64,000 nucleotides of DNA from Plasmodium relictum. Lineage: Eukaryota; Apicomplexa; Aconoidasida; Haemosporida; Plasmodiidae. The notes below the pieces were generated by a model, which worked only from the letters and a program-made list of their open reading frames with translations, ran no database searches and was not told the DNA's origin. Location of the stretch: the NCBI RefSeq assembly GCF_900005765.1, contig NC_041685.1:1054001-1118000 (forward strand), written 5' to 3'. Below are positions 23,354-33,670 of this stretch, in pieces. Numbering within the stretch: the first letter of the stretch is position 1; every line of letters starts with the position of its first letter. The translations under genes were made by a program, and so were the position numbers.

Positions 23354-23918
23354 AAAAAAAATTTTTTTTTATTTTATTTTTTTTTATTTTTATGTTCACT
23401 TCCACTTTCATTATTATATTATTTTTGTTTTTATTTTTATTTCTTTTTGATTTTATTTTTACTTTTATTTTTATATTCATTTTCATATATTTTTTCCTTT
23501 AGTTTTGTTTTTAATTTTTTGATTTTTTTTTTTTTATTTAAAAAAACTCTAAAATTTTAAACTAATAGAAAAAAAGTACCATATTTTATTTTCATAGTAA
23601 AATTTTTTTTTGATTTTTTTTTTTTATATATTTTGTTAAATATATTTTCAATCAAATTGAATTTTTTTTTAAAAAGAGTTTTACAAGAAGAAATTTGCGA
23701 AATATTTTATTTTGTTTTAAAATTGGCTAAACTCCTAAAAAATTTAACAAAAAGAGAAGAAAAAAATAGAAAAATAACAGAAAAATGCTAAAGGGTGAAA
23801 AAGAAAGAAGCATAAAAGAGAACATAAGTTATTTATATAAGAAAAATAAAATTTCTGAATACGAATATTTATGCTTGAATAATGATGAAAAAAATATTTA
23901 AATTTTTATGATTAAAAA
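23354..23918. other. Intergenic with upstream ORF of the selenoprotein gene
   Basis: T-rich 3' UTR of RRP1, then the 5' UTR of the selenoprotein. A complete 38-codon ORF (23785-23901) starting MLKGEKERSIKENISYLYKK lies just before the main ATG. It could be a translated uORF that limits initiation, or a small peptide. Confidence 0.45.
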
Positions 23919-24587
23919 ATGAAAATTCATTACTTGAAATTTTTTTTCAAAATATGTTTTCTGCTTTTTTTGAGCTACGACTTTATTTTTTTAAAAGGTG
24001 AAAATAAAAAAATGCAAGGGGATTTTTTTAAGAAAGGATATGAAATTTTGTTTCTTCAGAAGGATGTATTGCCGCCATACATAAAACGTAATAATCATAT
24101 ATCAATTTTTTTTTGTAAATCTTGACAATCGCAATATGTTTTAAAGAGAATAAAACAATATTTTGATATTTTAAATGGAGAAGAAACACAAATATATTTT
24201 GAAAATAACAAGTTTTCAGTTGATAATAATAAGTATATTATATTTTTAATGAACTTAAAACCAGCTCTAATCTATAGGTTACTTTGTTGTTTCATAATTT
24301 TCATTTATATTTTAATTTCAATAAGTATATTTTTTCCTAATCAATCAGAATATTTCATACCAAATTTTTTATTAAGTAATGCAAATTATAATAGAATATT
24401 TGAAGATATGAGAAAAAAAAAATTAATCATTTTTGTTATTATGTTTTTTTCTTATAATATTATTTATGGAATATTCTGTAATACGAGTGTAATTCATATA
24501 TATCAAAACAGGAATTTAATTTATAATGATTACTTTATTGATCATTTATTCGTTGAACAGTTAAAAAGAAATTTAAATAATATTTAA
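23919..24587 (+). CDS. Selenoprotein with CxxU motif, SelT-like (TGA recoded)
   Basis: The frame from ATG 23919 reaches TGA at 24123-24125 and continues in the same frame to TAA at 24587. This gives 222 residues with selenocysteine at residue 69. The TGA completes a redox motif CKSU, preceded by a beta-strand-like HISIFF, as expected in a thioredoxin-like fold. A SECIS element lies 60 bases after the stop. Residues 1-26 form a signal peptide, and two or more hydrophobic segments follow the CxxU region (about 110-130 and 160-178). A short strand NTSVIHIYQNRNLIY then resembles the SelT C-terminal FEIYLND.W motif. This predicts an ER membrane oxidoreductase of SelT type. It probably corresponds to the Plasmodium selenoprotein known as Sel2 (from memory, also on P. 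falciparum chromosome 9). A pipeline that ignores recoding would split it into a 68-aa and a 112-aa ORF. Confidence 0.88.
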
Positions 24588-24640
24588 AAATAGAAAGGAA
24601 AAAGAGTATTCTTTTAAAATTAATGTGAATGATAAAATTT

Positions 24641-24692
24641 ATAAATGATTAAAATGTCATAAACCATTTATGGTAGACATTTTTTGATAAAT
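24641..24692 (+). promoter_or_regulatory. SECIS element, form II
   Basis: ATGA (24645-24648) faces TGAT (24685-24688), giving the tandem G.A pairs of the SECIS core. Between them AAAATGTC (24651-24658) pairs perfectly with GACATTTT (24676-24683). Above this stem are unpaired As (AAA, 24661-24663 region) and a CCAT/ATGG mini-stem, which matches the form II apical fold. Its place in the 3' UTR of a gene with an in-frame TGA makes the call strong. Confidence 0.87.
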
Positions 24693-26590
24693 AAATTTTT
24701 TCATTTTACATTTTGGAATATAAATAATATAAAAGTTATAGTTTTTTTTCTTTTTTTTTTTTTTAATAGTTTTAACAAATACATATTAAAAGATATGGCA
24801 CAAATACTATGTGAAATATAATTAGCTTAAAAATTTAAAGAATTTATAACAAAACTTTTTGATTAAAATGATTAGAATATTTTTTACTTTTTTTTTTTTT
24901 AAGGTTTTTATGAATATTTTTAAATTTAACTAGAGATTTTCATAATAGTTAATATATTTTTTTTTAGTTTTAAATTCAATAAAATTATTGAGGGGAAAAA
25001 AAATTATTTTATATTTTTCTTATCTTCAAAACTTTAGAAATATCTATAACAATTTTTATATATTAAATAATTTATTTAATACATTGTTAATGATAAAAAT
25101 TTTACATTGAATGTTTTTTTTTTATTTTTATTAACGAAAGTTATGAATAAATCTTAATTTTTTTAAAATTGTAAAAAGCTTGTAAAGTATATAAAAAAAC
25201 ATTACATTGTATATATTTATTTGTTATTTTTTCAAATAATAAGTTATTAAGCCTAAAAATAATTAAATATAATTATTTAAATTATGAGCACTTTAATAAA
25301 TATAATTTATTAATTCTTTTTATCATTTAAAACAAGCAGACATTCATTTTGTTACACAGTATTCAAAATAAATGAAATATATTATTTTCAAAAAAAAAAA
25401 AAAATGATCTAAAAAAATAGAATTAATCCAAATCATAATAAATGTAAAATATAATGAGTAGTAATAATTCAATATTTTTTGCACACAAAAAAATAATGAA
25501 ATACCAATGCATTTTATCGTATTTTTATCATTTTGTTGAAATAGTAGTATTTTTGTAGTAATTAAAAATTTCAAAGATCATTATAATTCATAAAAATAAT
25601 TTAATTGTAAACATGCAATATAATTTTATTCGTTTTCTGTTTAGATAAAGGGATTATTTGTGATAATATTTAAAGAATGATTTAAATGTTTATTTATAAA
25701 TACTTCCCTAATTTTTATTTTTGTATGCTTTATTTTTAAATATTTATAATTTTTACTAATAAAGATCATAGCATGAGCAGTTCTTTTTAAATAAAATATG
25801 TATGTTTGATTATGCCATGTAATATAATATAGATATTCTTTTAGATCTTAAGACAATTCTTAGAAATTAGAAAAAAATTGTGAACTATTTAAGAAAAAAA
25901 TAATAGTGTATTATTTAATTCTTTAAAAAAAAAAAGGATATGTATTTCTAAGATTATCAGTAAATATTAAAATATTTAGGAGTACTTATATATATATTAA
26001 AACTTAATGTAATGCAACAAAGAAAATAAGGTTCTTTAAAAATTAAATTTTGAAGCTTTTCATATTTGCATTTAATTTTCAAGGTAAAAAAAATGAATAT
26101 ATATATGCATAAATAATTAGAAAATAAAAAAAAAGGAATATATGTAAATATTTGTTTTTAATAATGATAAAAATAAAAATTTAATATGTGCAGAATTATT
26201 AAATATAAGATATTTTCCATGAATTCATTTTCCATATTGCATGCATGCAATTTTATTAAACCCTGAGACATTTACTTAAAATATTGAGTTACATAACAAA
26301 AAGATAAGAATAAATAAGATTAGTTTTTAGTTTTAATATACTCTGAAATTAGTTTAATTTTTTTTTTTTATTTTAAATAATTATTGTTTCACTTTATTTT
26401 GTTTAATTTTTTGATTATTATTATTTTACTTTTTTTTTTTATAAATTTGATTATTTCTATTTTTTTTTATTTATATAATTATATTGTAACATACATATAA
26501 TTATAGTAACATTATTTTATATTATCTTAATAATACATAAAATTCTAGTAAAATATATAATATTTCACTTTTTTTAATCTAATAAATAAA
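24693..26590. other. Intergenic, 1.9 kb, promoter region of the repeat antigen
   Basis: No gene seen. Contains a TGCATGCATGCA site at 26238-26249. A minus-strand frame at 25344-25574 is hydrophobic and F/I/Y-rich with no family resemblance, so I leave it out. Confidence 0.5.
26238..26249. promoter_or_regulatory. TGCATGCATGCA, candidate ApiAP2 binding site
   Basis: A perfect palindrome built of two overlapping TGCATGCA words, 342 bases upstream of the antigen ATG. The apicomplexan AP2 factor AP2-Sp is known to bind TGCATGCA in sporozoite gene promoters, so this may point to sporozoite expression. In DNA of this base composition a 12-base run with six G/C is unlikely by chance. Confidence 0.55.
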
Positions 26591-28189
26591 ATGAAATTAA
26601 TATTGTGCTTAATTTTTGTGCTTGCAGTAGCAAGTAATTATTATGGTACTTATTTTCGTGTTAATTGTGAAATGAACGATTTAAAGGATACAAAAATAAA
26701 TAAATCTTCCGATTCTGATGAAAAATTAAATGAAAGTAATATAAGAATTATTTCCAATAAAGTAATTTATGAAGATGAAAAAAAAAATCTCAGAAGAAAA
26801 GAAGGAAATTCATCAAATAACCATGGAGGTAACAGTTACAAAGTTCCCACAACACATTTTATAGATGATGAAATGATTAAAAATAAAGAATATAAAAAAG
26901 AAAATCAACATGATTTAGATAAATCACTATCATTTGGATACAATGTTAAAAAACGTACGAAACGTGATAATGAAATGTTATCAACAGATGTAAATGCTGG
27001 TATAAATAATACAAATAAAACAGGAGAGGACTATAATGAACACGGTACTAATGCACAAGATACTATCACTAAAAATATAAATAGTCAAAATGTTGTTTAT
27101 TATCCAAATAGGGGAACAAATGAGACAAATGCAAAAGAATTTGATAATTCCCAAAATGATATAGTTAAATTAACTGCACGTTATTATAGTATCAATCAAG
27201 ATAAAGAAGAAGATAAATTAGACACAAAAGATGATTATGATAATACAACTGGTAATACAGCTGGTGTTGTAGCTGAAAATTATGATAATGACAATGCATC
27301 TGGAGTTGTAGCTGAAGGTTATGATAATGGTAATGCAGATGGAGCTGGAGCTGGATTTACAACTGGAGTTGTAGCTGAAAGTTATGATAACGGTAGTGCA
27401 GATGGAGCTGGATCTGGATCTGAACCTGGACCTGGATCTAGAAGTTACTATGATGGTAATGCAGGTAAAGCTGAACCTGGATCTATAAGTTACTATGATG
27501 ATAATGCAGGTACAGGTGAATCTGGATCCGGACCTGAACCTGGACCTGGATCTATAATTTACTATGGTGGTAATGCAGCTGGAGTTGTAACTGAAAATTA
27601 TGATAACGGTAGTGCAGATGGAGCTGGATTTGAAGCTGGAGTTGTAACTGAAAATTATGATAATGGTAATGCAGCTGGATCTGGATCTGGACCTGAACCT
27701 GGACCTGGATCTATAATTTACTATGGTGGTAATGCAGCTGGAGTTGTAACTGAAAATTATGATAATGGTAATGCAGCTGGATCTGGATCTGAACCTGGAT
27801 CTGAACCTGGACCTGGATCTAGAAGTTACTATGATGGTAATGCAGGTGGAGCTGGAGCTGGAGTTGCAGCAAGTTGTAATGATAATTCAGCTAGTAATCC
27901 AGGGGAAGCAGAGGCAGTTAATTGTTATTATAAAGATGATAAAAAAGAAGATATCTATCAAAATTCAGATGTAGGACATAAACCTGCAAATAAACTAGAT
28001 GAGACCAAATCTACAGATACATATATTCCTAAAAATGGAGGCGCTCACAAATATAAAGAAAATGATATAAAAATTTGCCTTACGTTGCCTGCACTACCGG
28101 AAGATTCAGTAAAATTTTTAGTTTATTTACATATGAACATAGGATATTTAAAAAATAAACTTTTATGTTCTGATAATAAAACTAATTAA
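26591..28189 (+). CDS. Secreted repeat antigen, Gly/Ala/Pro-rich, 532 aa
   Basis: Residues 1-22 are a signal peptide (MKLILCLIFVLAVASNYYGT). Residues about 27-220 are charged and non-repetitive. Residues about 223-425 are tandem repeats of two alternating kinds: GVV[AT]ENYDNGNA[DA]G and GSGPEPGPGSIIYYGGNA, with variants. The C-terminal 100 residues are non-repetitive with a block KICLTLPALPEDSVKF and a final Cys; six Cys in total lie outside the repeats. There is no membrane segment or GPI-attachment tail at the end, so it is secreted or peripherally attached. The repeat-encoding DNA is far richer in G than its surroundings. The architecture is that of Plasmodium surface or vacuolar antigens (CSP, S-antigen style), but no thrombospondin domain or other known domain is visible and I do not recognise a family. 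It may be lineage-specific. Confidence 0.8.
   Translation: MKLILCLIFVLAVASNYYGTYFRVNCEMNDLKDTKINKSSDSDEKLNESNIRIISNKVIYEDEKKNLRRKEGNSSNNHGGNSYKVPTTHFIDDEMIKNKEYKKENQHDLDKSLSFGYNVKKRTKRDNEMLSTDVNAGINNTNKTGEDYNEHGTNAQDTITKNINSQNVVYYPNRGTNETNAKEFDNSQNDIVKLTARYYSINQDKEEDKLDTKDDYDNTTGNTAGVVAENYDNDNASGVVAEGYDNGNADGAGAGFTTGVVAESYDNGSADGAGSGSEPGPGSRSYYDGNAGKAEPGSISYYDDNAGTGESGSGPEPGPGSIIYYGGNAAGVVTENYDNGSADGAGFEAGVVTENYDNGNAAGSGSGPEPGPGSIIYYGGNAAGVVTENYDNGNAAGSGSEPGSEPGPGSRSYYDGNAGGAGAGVAASCNDNSASNPGEAEAVNCYYKDDKKEDIYQNSDVGHKPANKLDETKSTDTYIPKNGGAHKYKENDIKICLTLPALPEDSVKFLVYLHMNIGYLKNKLLCSDNKTN
27262..27866 (+). repeat. Coding tandem repeats in the antigen gene
   Basis: Two roughly 80-base stretches starting near 27532 and 27691 (159 bases apart) are almost identical, encoding PEPGPGSIIYYGGNAAGVVT in both. 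Shorter units (GATCTGGACCTGAACCTGGA-like) are repeated in varied combinations. This indicates recent unequal exchange or slippage. Confidence 0.85.
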
Positions 28190-30455
28190 AAGTAAAAAAA
28201 GACGTTCTAGAATAATTATCACAATAGCATGCATTTACTAATTTTGTTCTCTTGTACAAATTAAATTAAACAACATCTCATAAAAAAGGAAATTAAAAAA
28301 AATATATGAAACTTTAAAAATTATAATCTTATATTTTTTTATTTTATAGTCATTAAAATAAAAATTTATGCATAAAAAAATTACCATTTAAAAGTTTTAT
28401 ACGTTTTCGTTAAGTTTTTATTTAATGGAAAAAAATCTAACAAAAAATTTTTTAATTAATTATATAAGTAAAAAAAAGTTTTTATATTTGTTAATTTATT
28501 GAACAAAATAATAAAAAAGAGTATTAAATAAATCTTAATGGAATAATAATTTTTCTCGTTTTATTATAATTTGTTTAAAAAAATTAACCTTTTTTTTAAA
28601 AGATGTCTAAGCAAATTTGTACTTGTAAAATAAATGTTATTCATATGTTAATAAAAAAAAAAATAATATGTCTTCATTTGTTCAAATATTTTTTTTTTTT
28701 TTTTGTTATATAAATTCAATAAACATAAAATTGTATAATAAATAAAAGATTAAATAATTTTTTAAATATTACTAAAATAATTCCATATTTCCTTTAAATT
28801 TAAAAAATTTTTATACTTCAAAAAATATACATATTATTCTGGAATACTCATCTTTTTTTCTCCTATAAAAAAAATATTAAAATTTATATACCTGGAAAGA
28901 AATGTTCTTAAAATTTTAGACAGATTTTTATTTCTAAATAAATTTTTTTTTAAAAAAAAGTTTATATTTTTTGAAGCAAGCAATTTTATTTTACGTATAA
29001 AATATGAAATGTCATAATTATTTTCAAATAAAAATTCATGTTAATGAAAAACTTCATTTGCTTTGTTAAATTTTTTAATTTTTTATTATCATAATTTTAC
29101 TAACATTGTTCTAAGAACTATTATGTGAGTTTATATTTTTCAAGAGATTAGAGGAAATATAAAAATAATAAAAGAAAGTTTTTTTTTTAAATTTATTTTG
29201 ATATATCATTAAATTAATTATTTTAAATAAAAAAATATTTTAAGCACTGAATAAGTGCTTATGTTTTCTTTATGAAAATATTCAAAGAAAATACATCTTG
29301 AAATATTTTTTTTCTTAACACTTTTATAATGAGTAAGGAAAAAAATAAATAAATGAGAGACAAATTAATTTTTTAATTAAAGTATAAGTTTTTAATTACA
29401 TTTAAAATGAACTGTTTAATAGGATGTCTGATGTGGGATAAAAAACATTGATTGGATTACTAGAATTATATCTATATTTCTTAAAACAAATGAATACAAT
29501 GTGCTGCTATTAATAGTTATGCAATAAATAGAAATTCCATAAGAAATAAATAAAGGATAAATTAGAATGTGTGTTATTTTCTCCATAATACTCTTGTTCA
29601 ATTTTTAATAGTTATTACAATTTTTTTGAAAAAATCAGATTTTATGCATTACTTGTAATTATGAATACAATGTAAAAAATATTCATACTTTTACTATATA
29701 TCTTTTTATGAATTTTAAAATCTATAAATTTTTTTTAATATTGTTGCTATTCACTGAATAGTCATTTTCAAGAAGTATTTTAAAATATGGATTCTTACAA
29801 ATATATAAAAAAATAAAAATTATTTTTATAAAGAAAATCATTTTTTTCTTAATTATTTTTATATAATTTAAATAATACTATAAATATTTTTTTTATAAAT
29901 TTTTTAATTATAAAAATAAATGAATTAAAAATTTTTTAATAAAACACTTAGAATATTAAACTATGATTTTTTACTAGTGAAAATACCTTTTAATTAAAAA
30001 TTAACATATTTTATGAAAAAAAAAAAAATACTATAATTTACATCAATTATATATATATATATATATATTTTTCTTTTTTTTTTTAAACTTAAAACATAAA
30101 ATAATTTATCTATTAATATTTACGAAGGGTGATGAATACAATAAATTATGATGAAATAAATTATGTATTATGGAAATTATTGATCAACTTTATCAAATAC
30201 ATGAATATTTAATTTTTACACTTCAATATCATTAAAAAAATTTTATTTTAATTACTTGTAATCTATATTTAATTTTAAGGAATTTTTTTTTATTTTTTAA
30301 ATAATTTGTCAAGTAAGTAGCTGAATATAACTTATGTTGAAGGAAAATATATATTTATTTATTGGAAGATAATGAAAAAATTTTTTATATAATTTTAAAT
30401 GAATGATTCATTAAAAAGTAATCAATAAATTTAAAAATATACATTTTATTGAAAA
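28190..30455. other. Intergenic, 2.3 kb
   Basis: Mostly featureless AT-rich DNA. The only coding-like stretch is a 56-codon minus-strand frame from an ATG at 29586 down to 29416 (MEKITHILIYPLFISYGIS...), hydrophobic and with raised GC. It could be a small membrane protein or a relic exon. A GCATGCAT site sits at 28227-28234, just past the antigen stop. Confidence 0.4.
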
Positions 30456-31881
30456 ATGGATGAACAAAATAAGGTATTTAATTAAATATGAATATTTATA
30501 AATTTAAAAAGTGAATAGTTATATATAAAATAAAAAATTTGTAAAATGAATATATATTTGATTAGAATATGTTTTAAAATATTTTTTAATTTTAGTTAAT
30601 TGAACAAATGCAAGACTTAGGTTATTCATGGGAATTAAGTGTTAAGGTTATAAAAAAAAGTGGAGCAAAAACAAGTAATATAAATAAAAAAAAAGTAAAA
30701 GTAACTATAGAAGATAAAAAAAAAAAAAAGAAATTAGAATAATACGAAATTAAGTAAAAAAATAAAATAGAAATGATATATTTAAAAATGTTATTACACT
30801 TTCATAGTTGATGAAATTTTAAATTGGATAGAATTAACTGAAAAAAATGAAGTCTATAATAACCCTGAAGAAGCTAAAGACGATAACCAAAATGATGCTA
30901 ATGAAAAAGATATGAATAGCTCAGAAAATATGAACAAAGATAATTTAGTTGGTATGGCTGAGAATAAAACTAAATTAAGTCCAGGGGAAGCTCAAAAAAA
31001 AGCCTTAGAATTGCAGAAAAAAATTAGGGAGAAAAAATTAATAAAAGAAAAAGAAGAAGAGATACAAAAAGAAAAAAAAAGAATAGCAATGGCAAAGGAA
31101 ATTCAAAAAAGGAGAGAGCAATTGGAAGAATATGAAAGAAAAAAATATATCGAAACATTGGAAAGAGAAAAAAATGAACATAAAAAAGAAAAACAGAAGC
31201 AACTCGAATTATTAAAAAGAGAATATGAAGCAAAATTTGGTATTGAATATAAACATGAAGTAAAAAAAAGTATAGAAGAATTAACAGAAAATGAAAGAAG
31301 AGAAGAAATTGCTATTTTACTTAATAATTTGAAAAATAAAAATAAAGATAAGAAAAAAGAGTTAATAAGTTCATTAAATATTTTAAAAACTTATTTTAGT
31401 AACATAAAAGATAATATTTTAGAAAAAAAGTATCAAAAAATTAAAAAAGAAAATAAAATATTTGTTGAAAAAATAAAAATTTATGAAGAAATGTTAAAAA
31501 TTTTTTTATTAGTTGGTTTTGAAGATACAGGTTAAAAATTTCAAAAAGAAAATTTCAAAATATATTTATTTAAAATATTGAAAAAAAGTGAATATTCAAT
31601 AATATGAATGTATTAAAAAGAGAAATTCAACATTGGAATTTACTTTAATAATAATAATAAATAAAAAAAAAAAATATAGATAAAATTTATGTACATTATC
31701 ACAAAAATTTTTTAATTAATTATATTTTGAAATACATATTTAAATATATATATATATATAAAATGTTTTTTTTTTTTATTTTTTAGGTGACTTTTATGTA
31801 ATTAAAAATTATCCTAACACTTATTTGCTTTCATCTGCTATGAAGTTTATTGATTTAATTATAAAAACACTAAATCAATAA
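30456..31881 (+). CDS. UBA and PUB domain protein, 304 aa
   Basis: Four exons: 30456-30473, 30596-30674, 30808-31530 and 31787-31881, all GT..AG with consistent phases. Splicing rebuilds an N-terminal UBA domain (LIEQMQDLGYSWELSVKVIK into DEILNWIELTEKNE, residues about 7-50), which binds ubiquitin. A charged coiled coil (about 85-190; KIREKKLIKEKEEEIQKEKK) follows, then a C-terminal PUB domain (about 205-300; KYQKIKKENKIFVEKI, FLLVGFEDTG joined to DFYVIKNYPN). PUB domains bind the C-terminal tail of the AAA-ATPase p97/CDC48. The layout is like UBXN1/UBXN6-type p97 adaptors without a visible UBX domain, so a role in CDC48-dependent protein turnover or ER-associated degradation is likely. Confidence 0.82.
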
Positions 31882-32080
31882 AGAAAAAAAGTATATACAT
31901 ACATATATATATAATTTAGTTTTATAAAAAAAAAAAAAGATAATTGTAGGGAAAAAATTGAAAAAGGGAGTAATTAATAAATTATAAAGAATGACTTTTT
32001 ATTTTATTTTGATATAACCTTTTTTAATATATGAAAATAAGTTTTTAAAGATTTATTATTAAATTTTAATATATATATAT

Positions 32081-33000
32081 TTAATATAATGAAGGGTTTA
32101 AAGGTGTGTAAACCCATGATACTAAAAGGACGTGTGTAAGGAAATGAAAAAAATAAATACTTTCACTTTGAAAAAAAAAAAAAATTTTTGAGTATAATTT
32201 AAAATATATATATAGCAATTCTTTTTTATTTTTATAACTAAAAGTGTTGTATGCTTCTGCCAAGCATACATTCATTTCCTTTTTAAATTGGATAACTTTT
32301 TTATATGTCAAATATTTTAAATTTCTTATATCAGTTATGTTGTTTCTCTGTAAACATTAAGAAAATAGATAAAAAGTTTAGCATATATATTTTGAAGTTA
32401 AAAAAGTATTGCACTTTGGTAGGTATAAAGTATATTTTAAAAAATAATATATTTTTAAAATTTGTAATATATATATATATATATTTTTTTTTTTTTACAA
32501 TAAATAGGCAGTTTAGTTTCTTCTTTATGTGCAAAAATTTATAATTATGTAAAAAAAAAATAGCTCTTTTCAAATAGTAAAAAGAAGCATTTTTTCTTTG
32601 AATTAGTTTATCTTCATAATTTTTTTGATCTATAAAAAAATAAAATAAAATAATATAATTTATAATTATATATAATATGCAGAATTATTTAAATTTAGTG
32701 TATATAATTTTATTTCTATTTCCGAATGCAAAATTTTATTATCTTCTTTTTTGATTATAAAAGTAAATTTTATTCAATATTACTGATATTGTATCTAATG
32801 AACTTAAATAAATTTTTGTGTATTATATTATTATTATTTAAAATTAATTTATAGTTTTTCTTAATTTTTTCTTTGTTTATGAAATTGAAATATTTAAGTT
32901 TTTTTAAAAAGAATCTTGCCCATATTACACATATAATAAGAATCAAAAACATGTAAATAAATGTAAAGGTATCTTTACAAAACGAATAAAAGATATTCAT
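32081..33000 (-). CDS. Conserved single-pass membrane protein, three exons
   Basis: Exons 32784-33000, 32499-32629 and 32081-32347 join in consistent phases (1, then 0) to give 204 aa. Residues about 13-30 are a membrane span (FIYMFLILIICVIWARFF) after a short N-terminus. The joined downstream part is basic and helical (KFIRYNINQKNYEDKLIQRK; YKKVIQFKKEMNVCLAEAYN). Consistent phases and protein-like composition across all three pieces are the main evidence. A further short intron near 32,115-32,160 is possible before the final SWVYTPLNPSLY. I do not recognise the family. Its promoter is shared with the CFAP299 gene across a 1.9 kb divergent spacer. Confidence 0.6.
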
Positions 33001-33251
33001 TAGTAATAATATTTTTTTTACACGTATAAATAAAAAAATTTTAAGGTATGAGAATTAAAGGATAATATGTTCTATCATATATATATATATATGTTTTATT
33101 TATGATATTAAAATTATAATAAAAAAATGAAAAATTATTAATAAAAAACTAAAATATTTTAATGCATTTTTTAAAAAAATAGATTATTATTTATATGAAG
33201 TATAAAAAATTATTTTATATGTAATATAGATTTTATAGTATTTTTTTCATT

Positions 33252-33545
33252 TTGTTTTATTTTTATTTTTATTTTTATTTTTTTATTTTTATTTTTTATT
33301 TTTTATTTTTATTTTTTTTTATTTTTATTTTATTTTATTTTACTTTATTTTATTTTATTTCATTTCATTTTATTTATTTTTGTTTTTACTTTTATTTTTA
33401 TTTTTATTTTTATTTTTACTTTTATTTTTGCTTTTGCTTTTGCTTTTGCTTTTGCTTTTGCTTTTGCTTTTGCTTTTGTTTTTGTTTCTATTTTATTTTA
33501 TTTTATTTTATTTTTTTGTTTTGTTTTGTTTTATTTTTATTGATC
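33252..33545 (+). repeat. Polypyrimidine microsatellite, (TTTTA)n and (TTTTGC)n
   Basis: Nearly 300 bases with almost no A or G except at regular positions, built of TTTTTA, TTTTA and, at 33426-33480, about nine copies of TTTTGC. It has open frames in two registers only because it is repetitive; these are not genes. Confidence 0.9.
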
Positions 33546-33609
33546 TATTTATTTATTATTATTTCGTATTAAATTTTTTTTATATATTATTTTTTTTCTT
33601 GTGTTTAAT

Positions 33610-33670
33610 AAGGTTTAATACTACCAACCTTGTTGAACACACATATATATATAACCGGTTGTGTACACAA
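33610..33670. promoter_or_regulatory. Cluster of inverted repeats in intergenic DNA
   Basis: AAGGTT (33610-33615) pairs with AACCTT (33626-33631). The palindrome AACCGGTT (33653-33660) overlaps the palindrome TTGTGTACACAA (33659-33670). GC is well above the surroundings. It could be a protein-binding site in the divergent promoter or a small structured RNA. Confidence 0.4.

Noticed and set aside
24126-24587. Separate 112-aa membrane protein after the TGA
   Set aside because: The SECIS element and the CxxU motif show that it is the C-terminal part of the selenoprotein.
25344-25574. 76-codon minus-strand open frame
   Set aside because: Starts on a poor context, is Phe/Ile/Tyr-rich, and nothing around it supports a gene.
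26591-28189. Circumsporozoite protein
   Set aside because: It has a signal peptide and central repeats, but no thrombospondin-type domain and no GPI signal at the C-terminus.
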